From JAUVHV01 sp964523875 (GTDB lineage Bacteria; Omnitrophota; Gorgyraeia; JABMRG01): a stretch of DNA of 32,756 bases. Both the position numbers and the translations under genes were made by a program. The notes beneath the pieces were generated by a model. That model saw nothing but the letters and a program-made list of their open reading frames with translations. It did not search any database and was not told the origin of the DNA. The DNA lies in assembly GCA_964523875.1 (NCBI GenBank), contig CAZGAS010000009.1:1-32756 (forward strand), read 5' to 3'. Shown one piece after another: positions 7,810-16,016 of the stretch (its first letter is position 1; each line of letters opens with the position of its first letter).

Positions 7810-9024
7810 TCACACATCCGGCTCAACACTGCTTATAAACTCTCCCTTAGCCAGTTTTGTTCTGATGCGTAACCCCTTTTTTACGCATGAGGCGTCTTTG
7901 ATAATATCTCCTTGTGGATATGTCATTGTGATGCTATACCCTCGTGATAAAATAGATGTTGGGTTAAGGGCTTTTAACCGCCCGTCAACACTAAGAACCT
8001 TCTCTTTCTTCATTGAAATAAAATGAGTCAAATGTCGCGAAAGGGCTCTCTGTTGCTCATCCAGCCTCTGCTGGTACTGTTCTACTAAAAACTGCGGCTG
8101 TTTGAAAGCATACCTGCCCATAATAGCATCCAGATGCTTTTGAAGCATATCAACACTGCCCTGCAACGCCTGCTTAAGCCTTAATTGCAGGCTATCTATC
8201 TGTTCCAGAATATCATCTTTTTCGCGGATAACAAGCTCCGCTGCCGCGGAAGGTGTGGGCGCGCGGAGGTCAGCTACAAAATCCGCTATGGTATAATCTA
8301 TCTCATGGCCAACCGCTGATACCAAGGGTATCTCTGAGGCGTATATAGCGCGCGCTACCGGTTCTTCATTAAATGCCCATAAGTCCTCAATGCTTCCTCC
8401 GCCGCGCCCTATAATAATAAGATCTACATTCTTTAACCTATTAAATGTCTCTATGCCGTCAATTATCTCGGCTGCCGCGTGTTTGCCTTGAACCTTTGCG
8501 GGAAATAGAAGAACATGCATATTGGAAAAACGCCTGTCAATAATATCAAGCATATCGCGAATAGCAGCACCTGTGGGCGATGTAACTATCCCTATGGTTT
8601 GGGGAAAAGATGGGAGCGCTTTTTTAGCCGCCGCGTCAAAAAGCCCTTCTTTGAAGAGCTTATCCTTGAGCTGCGTAAAAGCAAGCTGCAGTGAACCTAT
8701 ACCTTTTGGTTCTGCCTTATCTATGTATAACTGATACTGGCCTCTCTTATTATAAACACCTACCCTGCCTGAACAGATAAGGCTCATACCGTTTTCTATG
8801 GTGAATTTAAATTTTGCGGCAGAGCCCTTGAAGATTACACACGAGATAACGCTTTCCGCGTCCTTGAGGCTCAGATAACAGTGGCCGGAGGTATGGAGGA
8901 TAAAATTTGATACCTCTCCTTCAACCCATACCCTGGAAAACGCGCCTTCTAGCAGCAGGCTGATATCGCGGGTCAGTGCACTTACGGAATAAATCTTCTT
9001 GTCTTGGTTAGTATTACTAATCAT
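7810..9024 (-). CDS. xseA: Exodeoxyribonuclease VII large subunit
   Basis: Catalytic subunit of exonuclease VII, 404 residues. The N-terminal OB fold reads VWVEGEVSNF and SGHCYLSLKD. The catalytic domain contains IGIVTSPTGAAIRDMLDI, IIGRGGGSIEDLWAFNEE and SAVGHEIDYTIADFVADLRAPTPSAAAE, the conserved core of the family. A long helical segment (about residues 270-345) follows, where XseB binds. The last part, LSRGYSITM, is the typical C-terminus. No clear Shine-Dalgarno precedes the ATG, unusual for this window. Upstream, between ymdB and xseA, lies a large inverted repeat at 9046-9106 that may influence expression. Confidence 0.95.
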   Translation of the reverse strand: MISNTNQDKKIYSVSALTRDISLLLEGAFSRVWVEGEVSNFILHTSGHCYLSLKDAESVISCVIFKGSAAKFKFTIENGMSLICSGRVGVYNKRGQYQLYIDKAEPKGIGSLQLAFTQLKDKLFKEGLFDAAAKKALPSFPQTIGIVTSPTGAAIRDMLDIIDRRFSNMHVLLFPAKVQGKHAAAEIIDGIETFNRLKNVDLIIIGRGGGSIEDLWAFNEEPVARAIYASEIPLVSAVGHEIDYTIADFVADLRAPTPSAAAELVIREKDDILEQIDSLQLRLKQALQGSVDMLQKHLDAIMGRYAFKQPQFLVEQYQQRLDEQQRALSRHLTHFISMKKEKVLSVDGRLKALNPTSILSRGYSITMTYPQGDIIKDASCVKKGLRIRTKLAKGEFISSVEPDV

Positions 9025-9045
9025 AATATTTAAGTATTAAAGCTA

Positions 9046-9106
9046 TTTTCAAGCCAAAGGAGACGGTGATGTGCAACGCAATCCACTGCCCTCTTTGGCT
9101 TGAAAA
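9046..9106. repeat. 14-bp perfect inverted repeat between ymdB and xseA
   Basis: Arms TTTTCAAGCCAAAG (9046-9059) and CTTTGGCTTGAAAA (9093-9106) are perfect complements around a 33-base loop. The loop may itself fold weakly (TGC-AAC-GCA, GTG/CAC). Neither strand has a T-run after the stem, so it is not a standard terminator. It occupies most of the 95-bp gap between ymdB and xseA and could be a processing site, a rho-independent-like pause, or a mobile repeat. Confidence 0.8.
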
Positions 9107-9119
9107 CAGTTTTAAACAC

Positions 9120-9905
9120 TTATTTTATAAAAGCTTCATTGACACGTTTTATAGATGCCGCGTGCCCTGTATTTGTATCTATATCTACTATAGCGCCATT
9201 AATGCGCACGTCCTCATCTGCCATTTCAAGCCTGGTTGGCATCTGTGTAATAAAACGCTCCAGTACCTGCTCTTTCTTTCTTCCGATTACAGAATTGAAT
9301 GGCCCTGTCATACCTATATCAGTAATATAAGCGGTCTCTTTTGGTAATATTTTTTGATCCGCTGTCTGAACATGGGTATGCGTACCGTAAACACAGCTTA
9401 CCCTACCATCCAGATACCAGCCAAGCGCCACCTTTTCACTGGTTGCTTCCGCGTGCATATCCACAAATATTGCCTTTGTAACAGGCTCTATTTTTTTTAT
9501 ACATTCTTCTGCCTTGCGAAACGGGCAATCCACTGCCTGCATAAAAACGCGTCCTAAAAGGTTTACAACGCCTATCTTCTCTCCGTTACGCGATTCGTAA
9601 ATACCAAAACCTTGCCCTGGTGTATCATCAGGATAATTAGCGGGGCGTAAAACCCTGTTTTCCCTGGCGATAAACTCTACTATCTCTCTTTTTTTCCAGA
9701 TATGGTCACCGGATGTCAGCACATCTATGTTATAAGAAAAAAGCTCCCGCGCGATAGCGGGGGTTATGCCGCTTCCACCTGCCGCGTTTTCCGCGTTGGC
9801 AATAGTAAAATCTACGTTCTCTTTTTTTTGAAGCAAACCCAACCTCTCTCCAAGGATCCTTCTCCCCGGAGAGCCTGTTATATCACCTATCATTAAAACC
9901 TTCAT
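9120..9905 (-). CDS. ymdB: YmdB-family metallophosphoesterase (TIGR00282)
   Basis: Calcineurin-like phosphoesterase of the YmdB family; characterised members hydrolyse 2',3'-cyclic nucleotides and act in developmental regulation. Metal-binding motifs are all visible: GDITGSPGR (residues 7-15), NAENAAGG, TSGDHIWK, VDMHAEATSEK and YGTHTHVQTAD. Length is 261 residues, the family norm. AAAGGGTG lies before the ATG. It directly follows rny, and rny-ymdB adjacency is widely conserved, suggesting a shared link to RNA turnover. About 110 bp between the two genes carry a hairpin repeat (9930-9960). Confidence 0.95.
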   Translation of the reverse strand: MKVLMIGDITGSPGRRILGERLGLLQKKENVDFTIANAENAAGGSGITPAIARELFSYNIDVLTSGDHIWKKREIVEFIARENRVLRPANYPDDTPGQGFGIYESRNGEKIGVVNLLGRVFMQAVDCPFRKAEECIKKIEPVTKAIFVDMHAEATSEKVALGWYLDGRVSCVYGTHTHVQTADQKILPKETAYITDIGMTGPFNSVIGRKKEQVLERFITQMPTRLEMADEDVRINGAIVDIDTNTGHAASIKRVNEAFIK

Positions 9906-9929
9906 GTAACACCCTTTATGTCTTAATAG

Positions 9930-9960
9930 ATCCTTCGTCAGCCTACGGCTGGCTCAGGAT
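9930..9960. repeat. Nested hairpin repeat between rny and ymdB
   Basis: Arms ATCCT (9930-9934) and AGGAT (9956-9960) enclose CAGCC-TAC-GGCTG (9939-9951), a 5-bp stem with a 3-base loop. The CCTTCG..CTCAGGAT layout recalls a repeat class common in draft genomes. It sits on the leader of ymdB. The same short triloop design recurs at 129-145 and 30001-30030. Confidence 0.6.
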
Positions 9961-10014
9961 AAAATTCGGCCATGCAACTTAGCTCGTTTTACCTCGCTAA
10001 ATTGCGGCCTCATT

Positions 10015-11589
10015 TCACTTTGCGTATTCTGTCGCGCGGGTCTCCCGTATAACAGTTATCTTTATCTGTCCTGGATACTGCAGGTTCTCCTCGACCTTTT
10101 TACTTATGTCTCTTGCCATGCTTATTGACTGAAGGTCATTTATCTTATCGGGTTGGACAATAACACGTATCTCTCTTCCCGCTTGTATAGCGAACGATTT
10201 TTCCACACCCTTAAACGCGTCCGCTATACCTTCGAGTTTCTCCAGCCTCTTGATATATGTCTCAAGTGTCTCACGGCGGGCTCCTGGCCTTGTAGCGCTG
10301 ATCGCGTCAGCTGCCTGCACAAGTACAGCAAAGACAGAATTTGCTTCAATATCTTCGTGGTGTGCCTCCAGGGCATGGATAACCGCTTCTGTTTCGCCGT
10401 ATTTGCGTGCCAAATCCGCGCCTATCTTCGCGTGCCCGCCTTCAACCTCATGGCTTACCGCTTTACCAATGTCATGTAAAAGCCCTATACGCTTGGCAAA
10501 ATTAAAATCAATACCAAGCTCGCCTGCCATAACACCCATAATATAGGCTACTTCCTTAGAATGCTGGAGAGCGTTTTGGCCATAGCTGGTTCGGTACTTT
10601 AATCTCCCGAGGAGTTTGATTATCTCAGGATGCAGGCCATGTATATTAACATCAAAGGCGGCCTTTTCTCCTTCCTCCCGTATGCTGACATCCATCTCCT
10701 TCTTTACTTTTTCTACTACTTCTTCTATCCTTGCTGGATGTATCCTGCCATCTTCAATAAGCCTTTCTAGTGTGCGCTTGGCTATCTCACGCCTTACTAT
10801 GTCAAAACCAGAAAGAGTAACCGCCTCCGGCGTATCATCAACAATAACATCGACACCTGTCGCTACTTCTAAGGCACGTATATTTCTACCTTCGCGGCCT
10901 ATTATTCTTCCTTTCATATCATCACTGGGAAGGCTAACAACGCTTACCGTGGATTCCACTGTATGGTCCGCGGCATAACGCTGTATAGCAAGGCTTATGA
11001 TATCCCGCGCCTTTTTGGCCGCGGATGCCTTTGTCTGCTCCTCAAGCCTTTTTAAAACAATAGCGGCTTCCTGCTTCGCCTCTTCTTCCATCCTGACAAG
11101 CAGAAGTTTCTTTGCCTCATCTGATGACATGCCCGCTACGCTCTGCAGTTTTTGCCTTTCTTCCTCCAGCACCCTGCTTAATTCTTCTTCTTTGTTTGTA
11201 ATATTTTGCTGCTTCTGTACAAGCTCATTCTCCTTTTGCGCTATCTTCTTCTCTTTTCCCTCTAAAAGGTCAACCTTTCTCTCGAGATTCTCTTCCCTCT
11301 GCGCAAGCCGCCTCTCTGATTCTTTTATCTCTCTGCGTGTATCCTTTGTCTCCTGTTCAAATTCAGCACGTAATTTTAGCTTAAGGTCTTTTGACTCGAG
11401 CTCAACTTCTTTGCGCAGGTTTTGTGATTCCTTGTACGCCTGCTCTACTATCTGTTTTGCTTTCTCTCCCGCGAATTTATGCTTTTTTGACGTGACCAGG
11501 TTACTTATAAAATAACCTATAACAAAAAATAACGCCGCTAAAGCGATAATGCTTAAAGAAAGCATAATAGGATTGCTGTTGTTTAACAT
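10015..11589 (-). CDS. rny: Ribonuclease Y
   Basis: Membrane-anchored endoribonuclease that initiates mRNA decay. At 524 residues it has the full family architecture. An N-terminal transmembrane helix (about 8-32, MLSLSIIALAALFFVIGYF) is followed by a long charged coiled coil (about 35-190), a KH RNA-binding domain with GRIIGREGRNIRALE (about 225-240), and an HD domain. The HD metal ligands are in GLLHDIGKAVSHE and HALEAHHED. The C-terminus matches the family (VIRETRATEYAK). GAGGG lies about eight bases before the ATG. The 254-bp upstream gap holds a strongly structured RNA (11646-11818), so rny may be regulated through its leader. Confidence 0.97.
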   Translation of the reverse strand: MLNNSNPIMLSLSIIALAALFFVIGYFISNLVTSKKHKFAGEKAKQIVEQAYKESQNLRKEVELESKDLKLKLRAEFEQETKDTRREIKESERRLAQREENLERKVDLLEGKEKKIAQKENELVQKQQNITNKEEELSRVLEEERQKLQSVAGMSSDEAKKLLLVRMEEEAKQEAAIVLKRLEEQTKASAAKKARDIISLAIQRYAADHTVESTVSVVSLPSDDMKGRIIGREGRNIRALEVATGVDVIVDDTPEAVTLSGFDIVRREIAKRTLERLIEDGRIHPARIEEVVEKVKKEMDVSIREEGEKAAFDVNIHGLHPEIIKLLGRLKYRTSYGQNALQHSKEVAYIMGVMAGELGIDFNFAKRIGLLHDIGKAVSHEVEGGHAKIGADLARKYGETEAVIHALEAHHEDIEANSVFAVLVQAADAISATRPGARRETLETYIKRLEKLEGIADAFKGVEKSFAIQAGREIRVIVQPDKINDLQSISMARDISKKVEENLQYPGQIKITVIRETRATEYAK

Positions 11590-11645
11590 GGCTATACCCT
11601 CTTCCTTTCTATGTTTAAAGCAGCCTGTATAAAACTGCTGAGGCT

Positions 11646-11818
11646 CCCGCCCGTTCTCCCTTACAAGTACATAATAGGGCGAGATACTGCTATTTGAGCA
11701 TAAATGCTCTCTCTGCTACAACAAGAGCCGTTTCACGCGGCTATTGTATTTCACGTATGGGAATCTTTACAATTCCTATACCGCAAACAGACCTATGCCC
11801 TTCCCGTTGATAAGGCGG
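11646..11818 (-). ncRNA. Structured RNA upstream of rny (possible leader or small RNA)
   Basis: The 254 bp between fau and rny have no gene but fold well on the minus strand. Closing helices pair CCGC with GCGG, CTTA with TAAG and CAA with TTG. Inside them CTG/CAG and TTTG/CAAA enclose three hairpins: GTATAGGAAT..ATTCCCATAC; TACAATAGCCG..CGGCTCTTGTTGTA; and GAGCATTTATGCTC. A further AGCAG/CTGCT hairpin lies between it and the rny ribosome binding site. I first considered 6S RNA because 6S often lies beside fau, but a far better 6S candidate lies after pheT and this fold is branched rather than rod-like. No known class recognised; folding was done by eye. Confidence 0.4.
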
Positions 11819-11843
11819 CTATAAGTTGTCTTCTTATCTTTAA

Positions 11844-12422
11844 TTACGCTGTGATTAATTTAGTAACAGGTATATCCCATGGAAAAGTGCTGATTTTTCT
11901 TACAAGCTGGAGCTTGAATGCCAGCCCAATCGTAGGTATGTTTGAGGGTAGGTTCTTTAAAAACCTGTCGAAATAACCATGGCCATGACCGATACGGTTA
12001 CCTTTTCTATCAAAAGCAACACCCGGCACAATCACTATATCTATATCCTTAAGGTCCACGGTCTTCATGTACTCTCTTTTAGGTTCATATATCCCGAAAG
12101 GGCCTTTTACAAGCTCCTTTTTCGGGTCTCTGATTTCTGAAGGGATCAAACTCTTTTCATGGGTCTTTGTCACTGGTATAACCACTCTTTTACCTAATCC
12201 AAGCGCCTCTTCTATCATGCCTGTAGTATCTACTTCATACAGCTTTGCCACATAAAACAGGATAGATTCAGCCTGATGGAAACTCTTCTCCTGGAATAAC
12301 CTCCTTTTTATCTGCTCACTCTTAATAGCGCGCTCGCGACTCTCCTGCGAACGCAGCATTGCTAAGATATCCTTTCTTATTTTGTCTTTCTCTTCTCGTT
12401 TTTTAGTGTCTGATTTTACCAT
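11844..12422 (-). CDS. fau: 5-formyltetrahydrofolate cyclo-ligase
   Basis: Converts 5-formyl-THF to 5,10-methenyl-THF with ATP, returning a stored folate to one-carbon metabolism. The 192 residues include basic N-terminal helices, then ESILFYVAKLYEVDTTGMI and the strand KRVVIPVT. The diagnostic nucleotide/folate loop reads VPGVAFDRKGNRIGHGHGYFDRFL near residues 133-155. The family motif is usually GxGxGYYDR, so the fit is close. It sits between the Rrf2 regulator and the structured RNA before rny. In many bacteria fau neighbours the 6S RNA gene, which here is elsewhere. Confidence 0.94.
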   Translation of the reverse strand: MVKSDTKKREEKDKIRKDILAMLRSQESRERAIKSEQIKRRLFQEKSFHQAESILFYVAKLYEVDTTGMIEEALGLGKRVVIPVTKTHEKSLIPSEIRDPKKELVKGPFGIYEPKREYMKTVDLKDIDIVIVPGVAFDRKGNRIGHGHGYFDRFLKNLPSNIPTIGLAFKLQLVRKISTFPWDIPVTKLITA

Positions 12423-12486
12423 ACCACTCTCTATAGGTCAAGAAAAATGAGGCCACAAGGGAATTATCGCCCCCTTAGGGCCAATA

Positions 12487-12939
12487 TCATATCTGAAACA
12501 TGTAATTGTGCCCTATAATAGCGTCTTTGGACCTTTTAGCGGCTAAATCCTTTAGCGTTGTAGATTCCGCCACTGTTTTTATGTTCTTATTAAGCCTTTG
12601 CCAAAATTTTGCCACAGAGCAGATATCTATTCTGGCACAGGACTCTTTCCTCCTGGGGATCATGCAATCTGTTAAATTGGGGCCTGTATCCAGTACATCC
12701 ATAATCTGGCTTACCTTTATCTTTGCTGGTTCGCGAGATAAAAAATATCCACCCTTTGAGCCTCTTATAGTCTTTACAAGGCCTGCTCTTTTTAGCAGGT
12801 TAAATATCTGCTCAAGATACTGCAACGGTATAGACTCTGCCCTGGAAATAGCCTTTGCTGATAACGCACCTGCCTTATGATATATAGCCAGTTCTACCAT
12901 GGCCCGTAAACCATACCTGAATTTTTTATTAACCTTCAA
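12487..12939 (-). CDS. Rrf2-family transcriptional regulator, probable Fe-S type
   Basis: A 150-residue winged-helix repressor of the Rrf2 family (IscR, NsrR, CymR relatives). KFRYGLRAMVELA starts the DNA-binding domain, LQYLEQIFNLLKRAGLV the recognition region, and TIRGSKGGYFLS the wing. Three cysteines in the pattern C-x8-C-x5-C (about residues 92-107) resemble the [2Fe-2S]/[4Fe-4S] ligands of IscR and NsrR, whereas CymR lacks them. Start is TTG at 12939; no ATG fits the conserved N-terminus. Downstream of the cysteine and homocysteine genes, it may sense sulfur or Fe-S status and control that cluster. The target is inference. Confidence 0.9.
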   Translation of the reverse strand: MKVNKKFRYGLRAMVELAIYHKAGALSAKAISRAESIPLQYLEQIFNLLKRAGLVKTIRGSKGGYFLSREPAKIKVSQIMDVLDTGPNLTDCMIPRRKESCARIDICSVAKFWQRLNKNIKTVAESTTLKDLAAKRSKDAIIGHNYMFQI

Positions 12940-12986
12940 ATCTCACCCTACTCATGCTTTTTTTGCGTCCTAAACCTTTGTAACCT

Positions 12987-13202
12987 TTAACGCGTGGCTC
13001 GTATCTTCACAATCTGTAGCTGCCCTGCCATATCATCAAGCTGCTGCATCATCTTTTCCTGGTTACTTATAACCTCAACCAGCTTTTTGCTTAAACCTGC
13101 TGTTGTTGTTTCTTGTGCATTTGAAATACCTATGTTGCCTAATGCAAACGCGCTTACTGTACACACAATAACCAATACAATCAGAATCATAATCTTCTTC
13201 AT
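12987..13202 (-). CDS. Small exported protein with C-terminal helix, unknown function
   Basis: A 71-residue protein I do not recognise. Its N-terminus MKKIMILIVLVIVCTVSAFA is a typical signal peptide or membrane anchor. The rest is a polar, Gln- and Glu-rich stretch from about 40 to 66 (VEVISNQEKMMQQLDDMAG) with heptad-like spacing, likely a short coiled coil. GAGGAGG lies about seven bases before ATG 13202, fixing this start; the open frame extends to 13436 but that part is the antisense-like shadow of the transporter gene. It lies 14 bp after the EamA transporter and may be a small membrane or periplasmic partner of it. Confidence 0.7.
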   Translation of the reverse strand: MKKIMILIVLVIVCTVSAFALGNIGISNAQETTTAGLSKKLVEVISNQEKMMQQLDDMAGQLQIVKIRATR

Positions 13203-13216
13203 AACAAACCTCCTCT

Positions 13217-13639
13217 TTATATACCTAATAACCCAACCCCTACTACTATAAAAATCGCGCCTAACGCTTTTGCCAGGGTTACCTTTTCCGAGAAAACAAG
13301 AACGGCGATAAAAAAAGTAACTAGGGGGAAGGCCCCTACAATAGGTACGACACGCGACGCTTCCCATACCTTTACTGCCTTGTAATAAAAATACTGGCCA
13401 ACCAAGCCTGCCAATGATGCCTCGATTAATATCCATATAACACCTCTCATGTCACTAGTAAAAAGGCTCTTTGCGCTGCCATTGATCACTATGGCTGATA
13501 AAAACATTACAGCTATAAATGTATTCCTAAATACCAAGGCAGTAAGCGGGGGTAGTTTTGAAAGGCCTAATTTGGCGAAAATTGGGGCAGTACCCCAACA
13601 TATCATTACCAGCAACGCGTATAAAAAACCTTGTCGCAT
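13217..13639 (-). CDS. EamA/DMT-family transporter, half-size
   Basis: A 140-residue integral membrane protein with one EamA repeat instead of the usual two. About five hydrophobic helices are visible. Typical motifs are FLYALLVMICWGTAPIFAKLG, a central LVFRNTFIA, the conserved EASLAGLVGQYFYYKAVK and the final SEKVTLAKALGAIFIVVGV. Half-size members dimerise in the family. GGAGG lies seven bases before the ATG. Its position between homocysteine synthesis and a small exported protein suggests export or import of an amino acid or thiol compound; substrate unknown. A 102-bp leader (13640-13741) contains a CTGCT/AGCAG hairpin. Confidence 0.9.
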   Translation of the reverse strand: MRQGFLYALLVMICWGTAPIFAKLGLSKLPPLTALVFRNTFIAVMFLSAIVINGSAKSLFTSDMRGVIWILIEASLAGLVGQYFYYKAVKVWEASRVVPIVGAFPLVTFFIAVLVFSEKVTLAKALGAIFIVVGVGLLGI

Positions 13640-13741
13640 AGCGTAGCCTCCATTTAGTATTGAAACTGCTTCCGATCCGAGAGAAACAGCAGGTGCGACA
13701 TAACTTATTCTCTTGCTTGATCTGGGGAGAGTTTCGTGCGC

Positions 13742-14953
13742 TTAATTTTTTACAGACCGTTCCTTTAAAGACTTGAAGTTAACGCCCGCGCCAACAGAAG
13801 GAAGAAGCTTTACTGGCTCACCTAAAAAGAAATTGCCTTGTTTAATCAATCTTTTAAGTTCTTCCGCGATTATCCTGGCTCTTGAATAGCTTGAAAGTGA
13901 GGCTGTAGGTACATCCTTGCCTTTTATTTTTATACTACCTGTCTTTAGCTCCTTATAACTCACCTCGCCAATAGAGTTGGCTATGCCATTGGGATAATCA
14001 TTGGAATAATCTACTATCGGGGCATATATATCTTTGTCCGCTATGGTAGTGTATTTCAGTATCTCTTCGTTGAGTATCGGTATAGGTACACCAAGCCCCA
14101 CAACCAATGTAACCCCGTAACCTTCAAAAGACGTTCCACGCAACCATTCTGATTGCATACCTTTTAAATCGCCTAATATCGCTATTGTACCTGCTGGTGC
14201 GCTAGGAACACCCTTAGAGGTGCGTTTTACTTCCGGATTGTGCTGGGTACCATGCCACACAATATACCCTTCACCACCTGCTAAAAATATCCTGGTTCCT
14301 ATACCTATTGTCTTATAATAAGGGTCATTTAAAAGCGGTGAAAGCTGACCTGCTGAACAATAGTTCGCGTTGCCAAACTGAGGCTTTAATATGCCCATAT
14401 ATGTATATATTGCCCTCTCTTTATGCAGGTTAACCGCTACATTATAGTTCTGGTAACTGTTACGCGGGTTAAATAGCACCGCTTCATTCAGGTCCTTTAT
14501 ATTAATATAAGTATCTAGCTTTTTACGCGGGTAACAATCTGTTCCATAGGCTGTCGCTGATAGTTTAATATCCTTGCCCGCCACTAGGTCCTCTATAACA
14601 TGGGCCCCGCCATATTCAAACTTTCCGGGAAAGACCTTGTTCTTGGGATCGTCCTCTGTAGAGACCGCGGCACCTATGTAGAGGTCTGCCGCTGCAAATC
14701 CCGCGTAAGCCGGGACATTATTTAGGGTAACACTACCTCCGCCAAATTTTATCTTTGGCTTGGTGGCACCTGTATTAAAATAGGCGCCGCTGGAACACAT
14801 AGGGCCAAACGTTCCTGTAGTAACAACATCTATCCTCTCTGCTGCTCTCTTCGTGCCTTCTTTTTGCGCTATATCAATTACCTCTTCTGCTGTCACAACA
14901 ACGGCCTTACCCTGTTTTATCTTTTTATTGATTTCGGCATATGTCTTTGCCAT
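13742..14953 (-). CDS. L-aspartate semialdehyde sulfurtransferase / homocysteine biosynthesis protein (DUF39)
   Basis: Family of proteins that make homocysteine directly from aspartate semialdehyde and sulfide in anaerobes, bypassing homoserine activation. Conserved segments seen: VVTTGTFGPMCSSGAYFNTG (Cys about 53), FGGGSVTLNNVPAYAG, the AYGTDCYPRKKL motif with a cysteine at about residue 140, GRIFLAGGEG-like sequence and VGLGVPIPILNEE. Methanosarcina homologues carry the transferred sulfur on the second of these cysteines (family knowledge, from memory). I choose ATG 14953 with AAGGAG upstream over the longer 14989 start. The usual ferredoxin/NIL-domain partner is not in the window. cysK lies directly upstream, so both transsulfuration-independent sulfur fixation routes sit together. 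Confidence 0.9.
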   Translation of the reverse strand: MAKTYAEINKKIKQGKAVVVTAEEVIDIAQKEGTKRAAERIDVVTTGTFGPMCSSGAYFNTGATKPKIKFGGGSVTLNNVPAYAGFAAADLYIGAAVSTEDDPKNKVFPGKFEYGGAHVIEDLVAGKDIKLSATAYGTDCYPRKKLDTYINIKDLNEAVLFNPRNSYQNYNVAVNLHKERAIYTYMGILKPQFGNANYCSAGQLSPLLNDPYYKTIGIGTRIFLAGGEGYIVWHGTQHNPEVKRTSKGVPSAPAGTIAILGDLKGMQSEWLRGTSFEGYGVTLVVGLGVPIPILNEEILKYTTIADKDIYAPIVDYSNDYPNGIANSIGEVSYKELKTGSIKIKGKDVPTASLSSYSRARIIAEELKRLIKQGNFFLGEPVKLLPSVGAGVNFKSLKERSVKN

Positions 14954-15091
14954 TACTCTCTCCTTTTGGATAGGTAAAGGTAGAGGCAAAGGTAAAGGTC
15001 TTATGAACTATATAAGTATCTACCCCTGCTTGACCCTTATCTGTTTCGATTAACTTTCTCGCATCACAAGTAACTTATCTATTAAGCAAAC

Positions 15092-16009
15092 CTAATCAAA
15101 CATATCTGTGCTCAGGTAACGTTCACCTGTATCAGGTAAAATGACTACTATATATTTACCCTTGCTATCATGCCTTTTAGCTATCTTTTGCGCGGCAAAT
15201 AGTGCCGCTCCGCTTGATATACCTGCTAAGATGCCTTCTTTTTTGGCCAGGTTTCGCGCCATATCTTTAGCATCGTCATTACTAACAGCTATTATTTCGT
15301 CTATCAACTCTTTCCGGAGTATCTTGGGAATAAAACCGGCACCTATGCCTTGTATCTTATGGGAGCCTGGTTTAGCGCCTGAGAGAATTGCTGACCCCTC
15401 AGGTTCTATCGCTATTATCTTAACAGAGGGCACCTGTTCCTTTAGCACAGAACCAACGCCTGTCAATGTCCCGCCTGTGCCCACACCTGATACAAAAAAA
15501 TCCACGTGCCTTTCCGTATCTTGTAATATCTCCTCTGCTGTAGTCTCGCGATGAGTCCGCGGATTAGACGGATTCTCAAATTGCTGAGGCATAAAGGCCC
15601 CGGGAGTTTTTTGTAAAATCTCTTTTGCTTTTTCTATCGCGCTCTTCATGCCTTGCCCGCCAGGAGTAAGCACTATCTCCGCGCCAAGCAGCTTGAGTAG
15701 TTTGCGCCTCTCTATGCTCATAGTATCCGGCATTGTAAGTATTAATTTATACCCCTTGACCGCACAGGCAAATGCTAAAGCAATACCTGTATTACCGCTT
15801 GTAGGCTCAATGATAGTAGCGCCTTGTTTAAGCAGGCCTTTTTTTTCAGCATCTCTTATCATGGCAACACCTATTCTATCTTTTATACTTGATAAGGGAT
15901 TAAATGACTCTAGCTTGACCAGAAGTATCGCGCCAAAGGTATCAATATTCGATATCTTTACAAGCGGGGTATTGCCTATGGTCTCTGTTATATCATTATA
16001 TATGCGCAT
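15092..16009 (-). CDS. cysK: Cysteine synthase A (O-acetylserine sulfhydrylase)
   Basis: PLP enzyme that makes cysteine from O-acetylserine and sulfide. The PLP lysine lies in NPLSSIKDRIG (about residue 43), the substrate loop is TSGNTGIALA, and the phosphate-binding glycines are GTGGTLTG. The C-terminus (ILPDTGERYLSTDMF) is the standard CysK ending. Length 305 residues is normal. The promoter at 16017-16045 places transcription start within a base or two of the ATG, so the mRNA is probably leaderless. It heads the cysK-sulfurtransferase-transporter-Rrf2 group. Confidence 0.96.
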   Translation of the reverse strand: MRIYNDITETIGNTPLVKISNIDTFGAILLVKLESFNPLSSIKDRIGVAMIRDAEKKGLLKQGATIIEPTSGNTGIALAFACAVKGYKLILTMPDTMSIERRKLLKLLGAEIVLTPGGQGMKSAIEKAKEILQKTPGAFMPQQFENPSNPRTHRETTAEEILQDTERHVDFFVSGVGTGGTLTGVGSVLKEQVPSVKIIAIEPEGSAILSGAKPGSHKIQGIGAGFIPKILRKELIDEIIAVSNDDAKDMARNLAKKEGILAGISSGAALFAAQKIAKRHDSKGKYIVVILPDTGERYLSTDMFD

Positions 16010-16016
16010 GCGAACA

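Noticed and set aside
11646..11818. The fau-rny RNA as 6S RNA
   Set aside because: 6S often neighbours fau, but the fold here is multibranched without an open central bubble, and a much better 6S lies at 20907-21091.
12440..12486. Terminator between the Rrf2 gene and fau
   Set aside because: AAGGG/CCCTT can pair and TTTTT lies 10 bases further, but the stem is short and separated from the T-run.
13203..13436. N-terminal extension of the 71-residue exported protein
   Set aside because: The extension overlaps the transporter gene in another frame; ATG 13202 has a strong GAGGAGG and begins a signal peptide.
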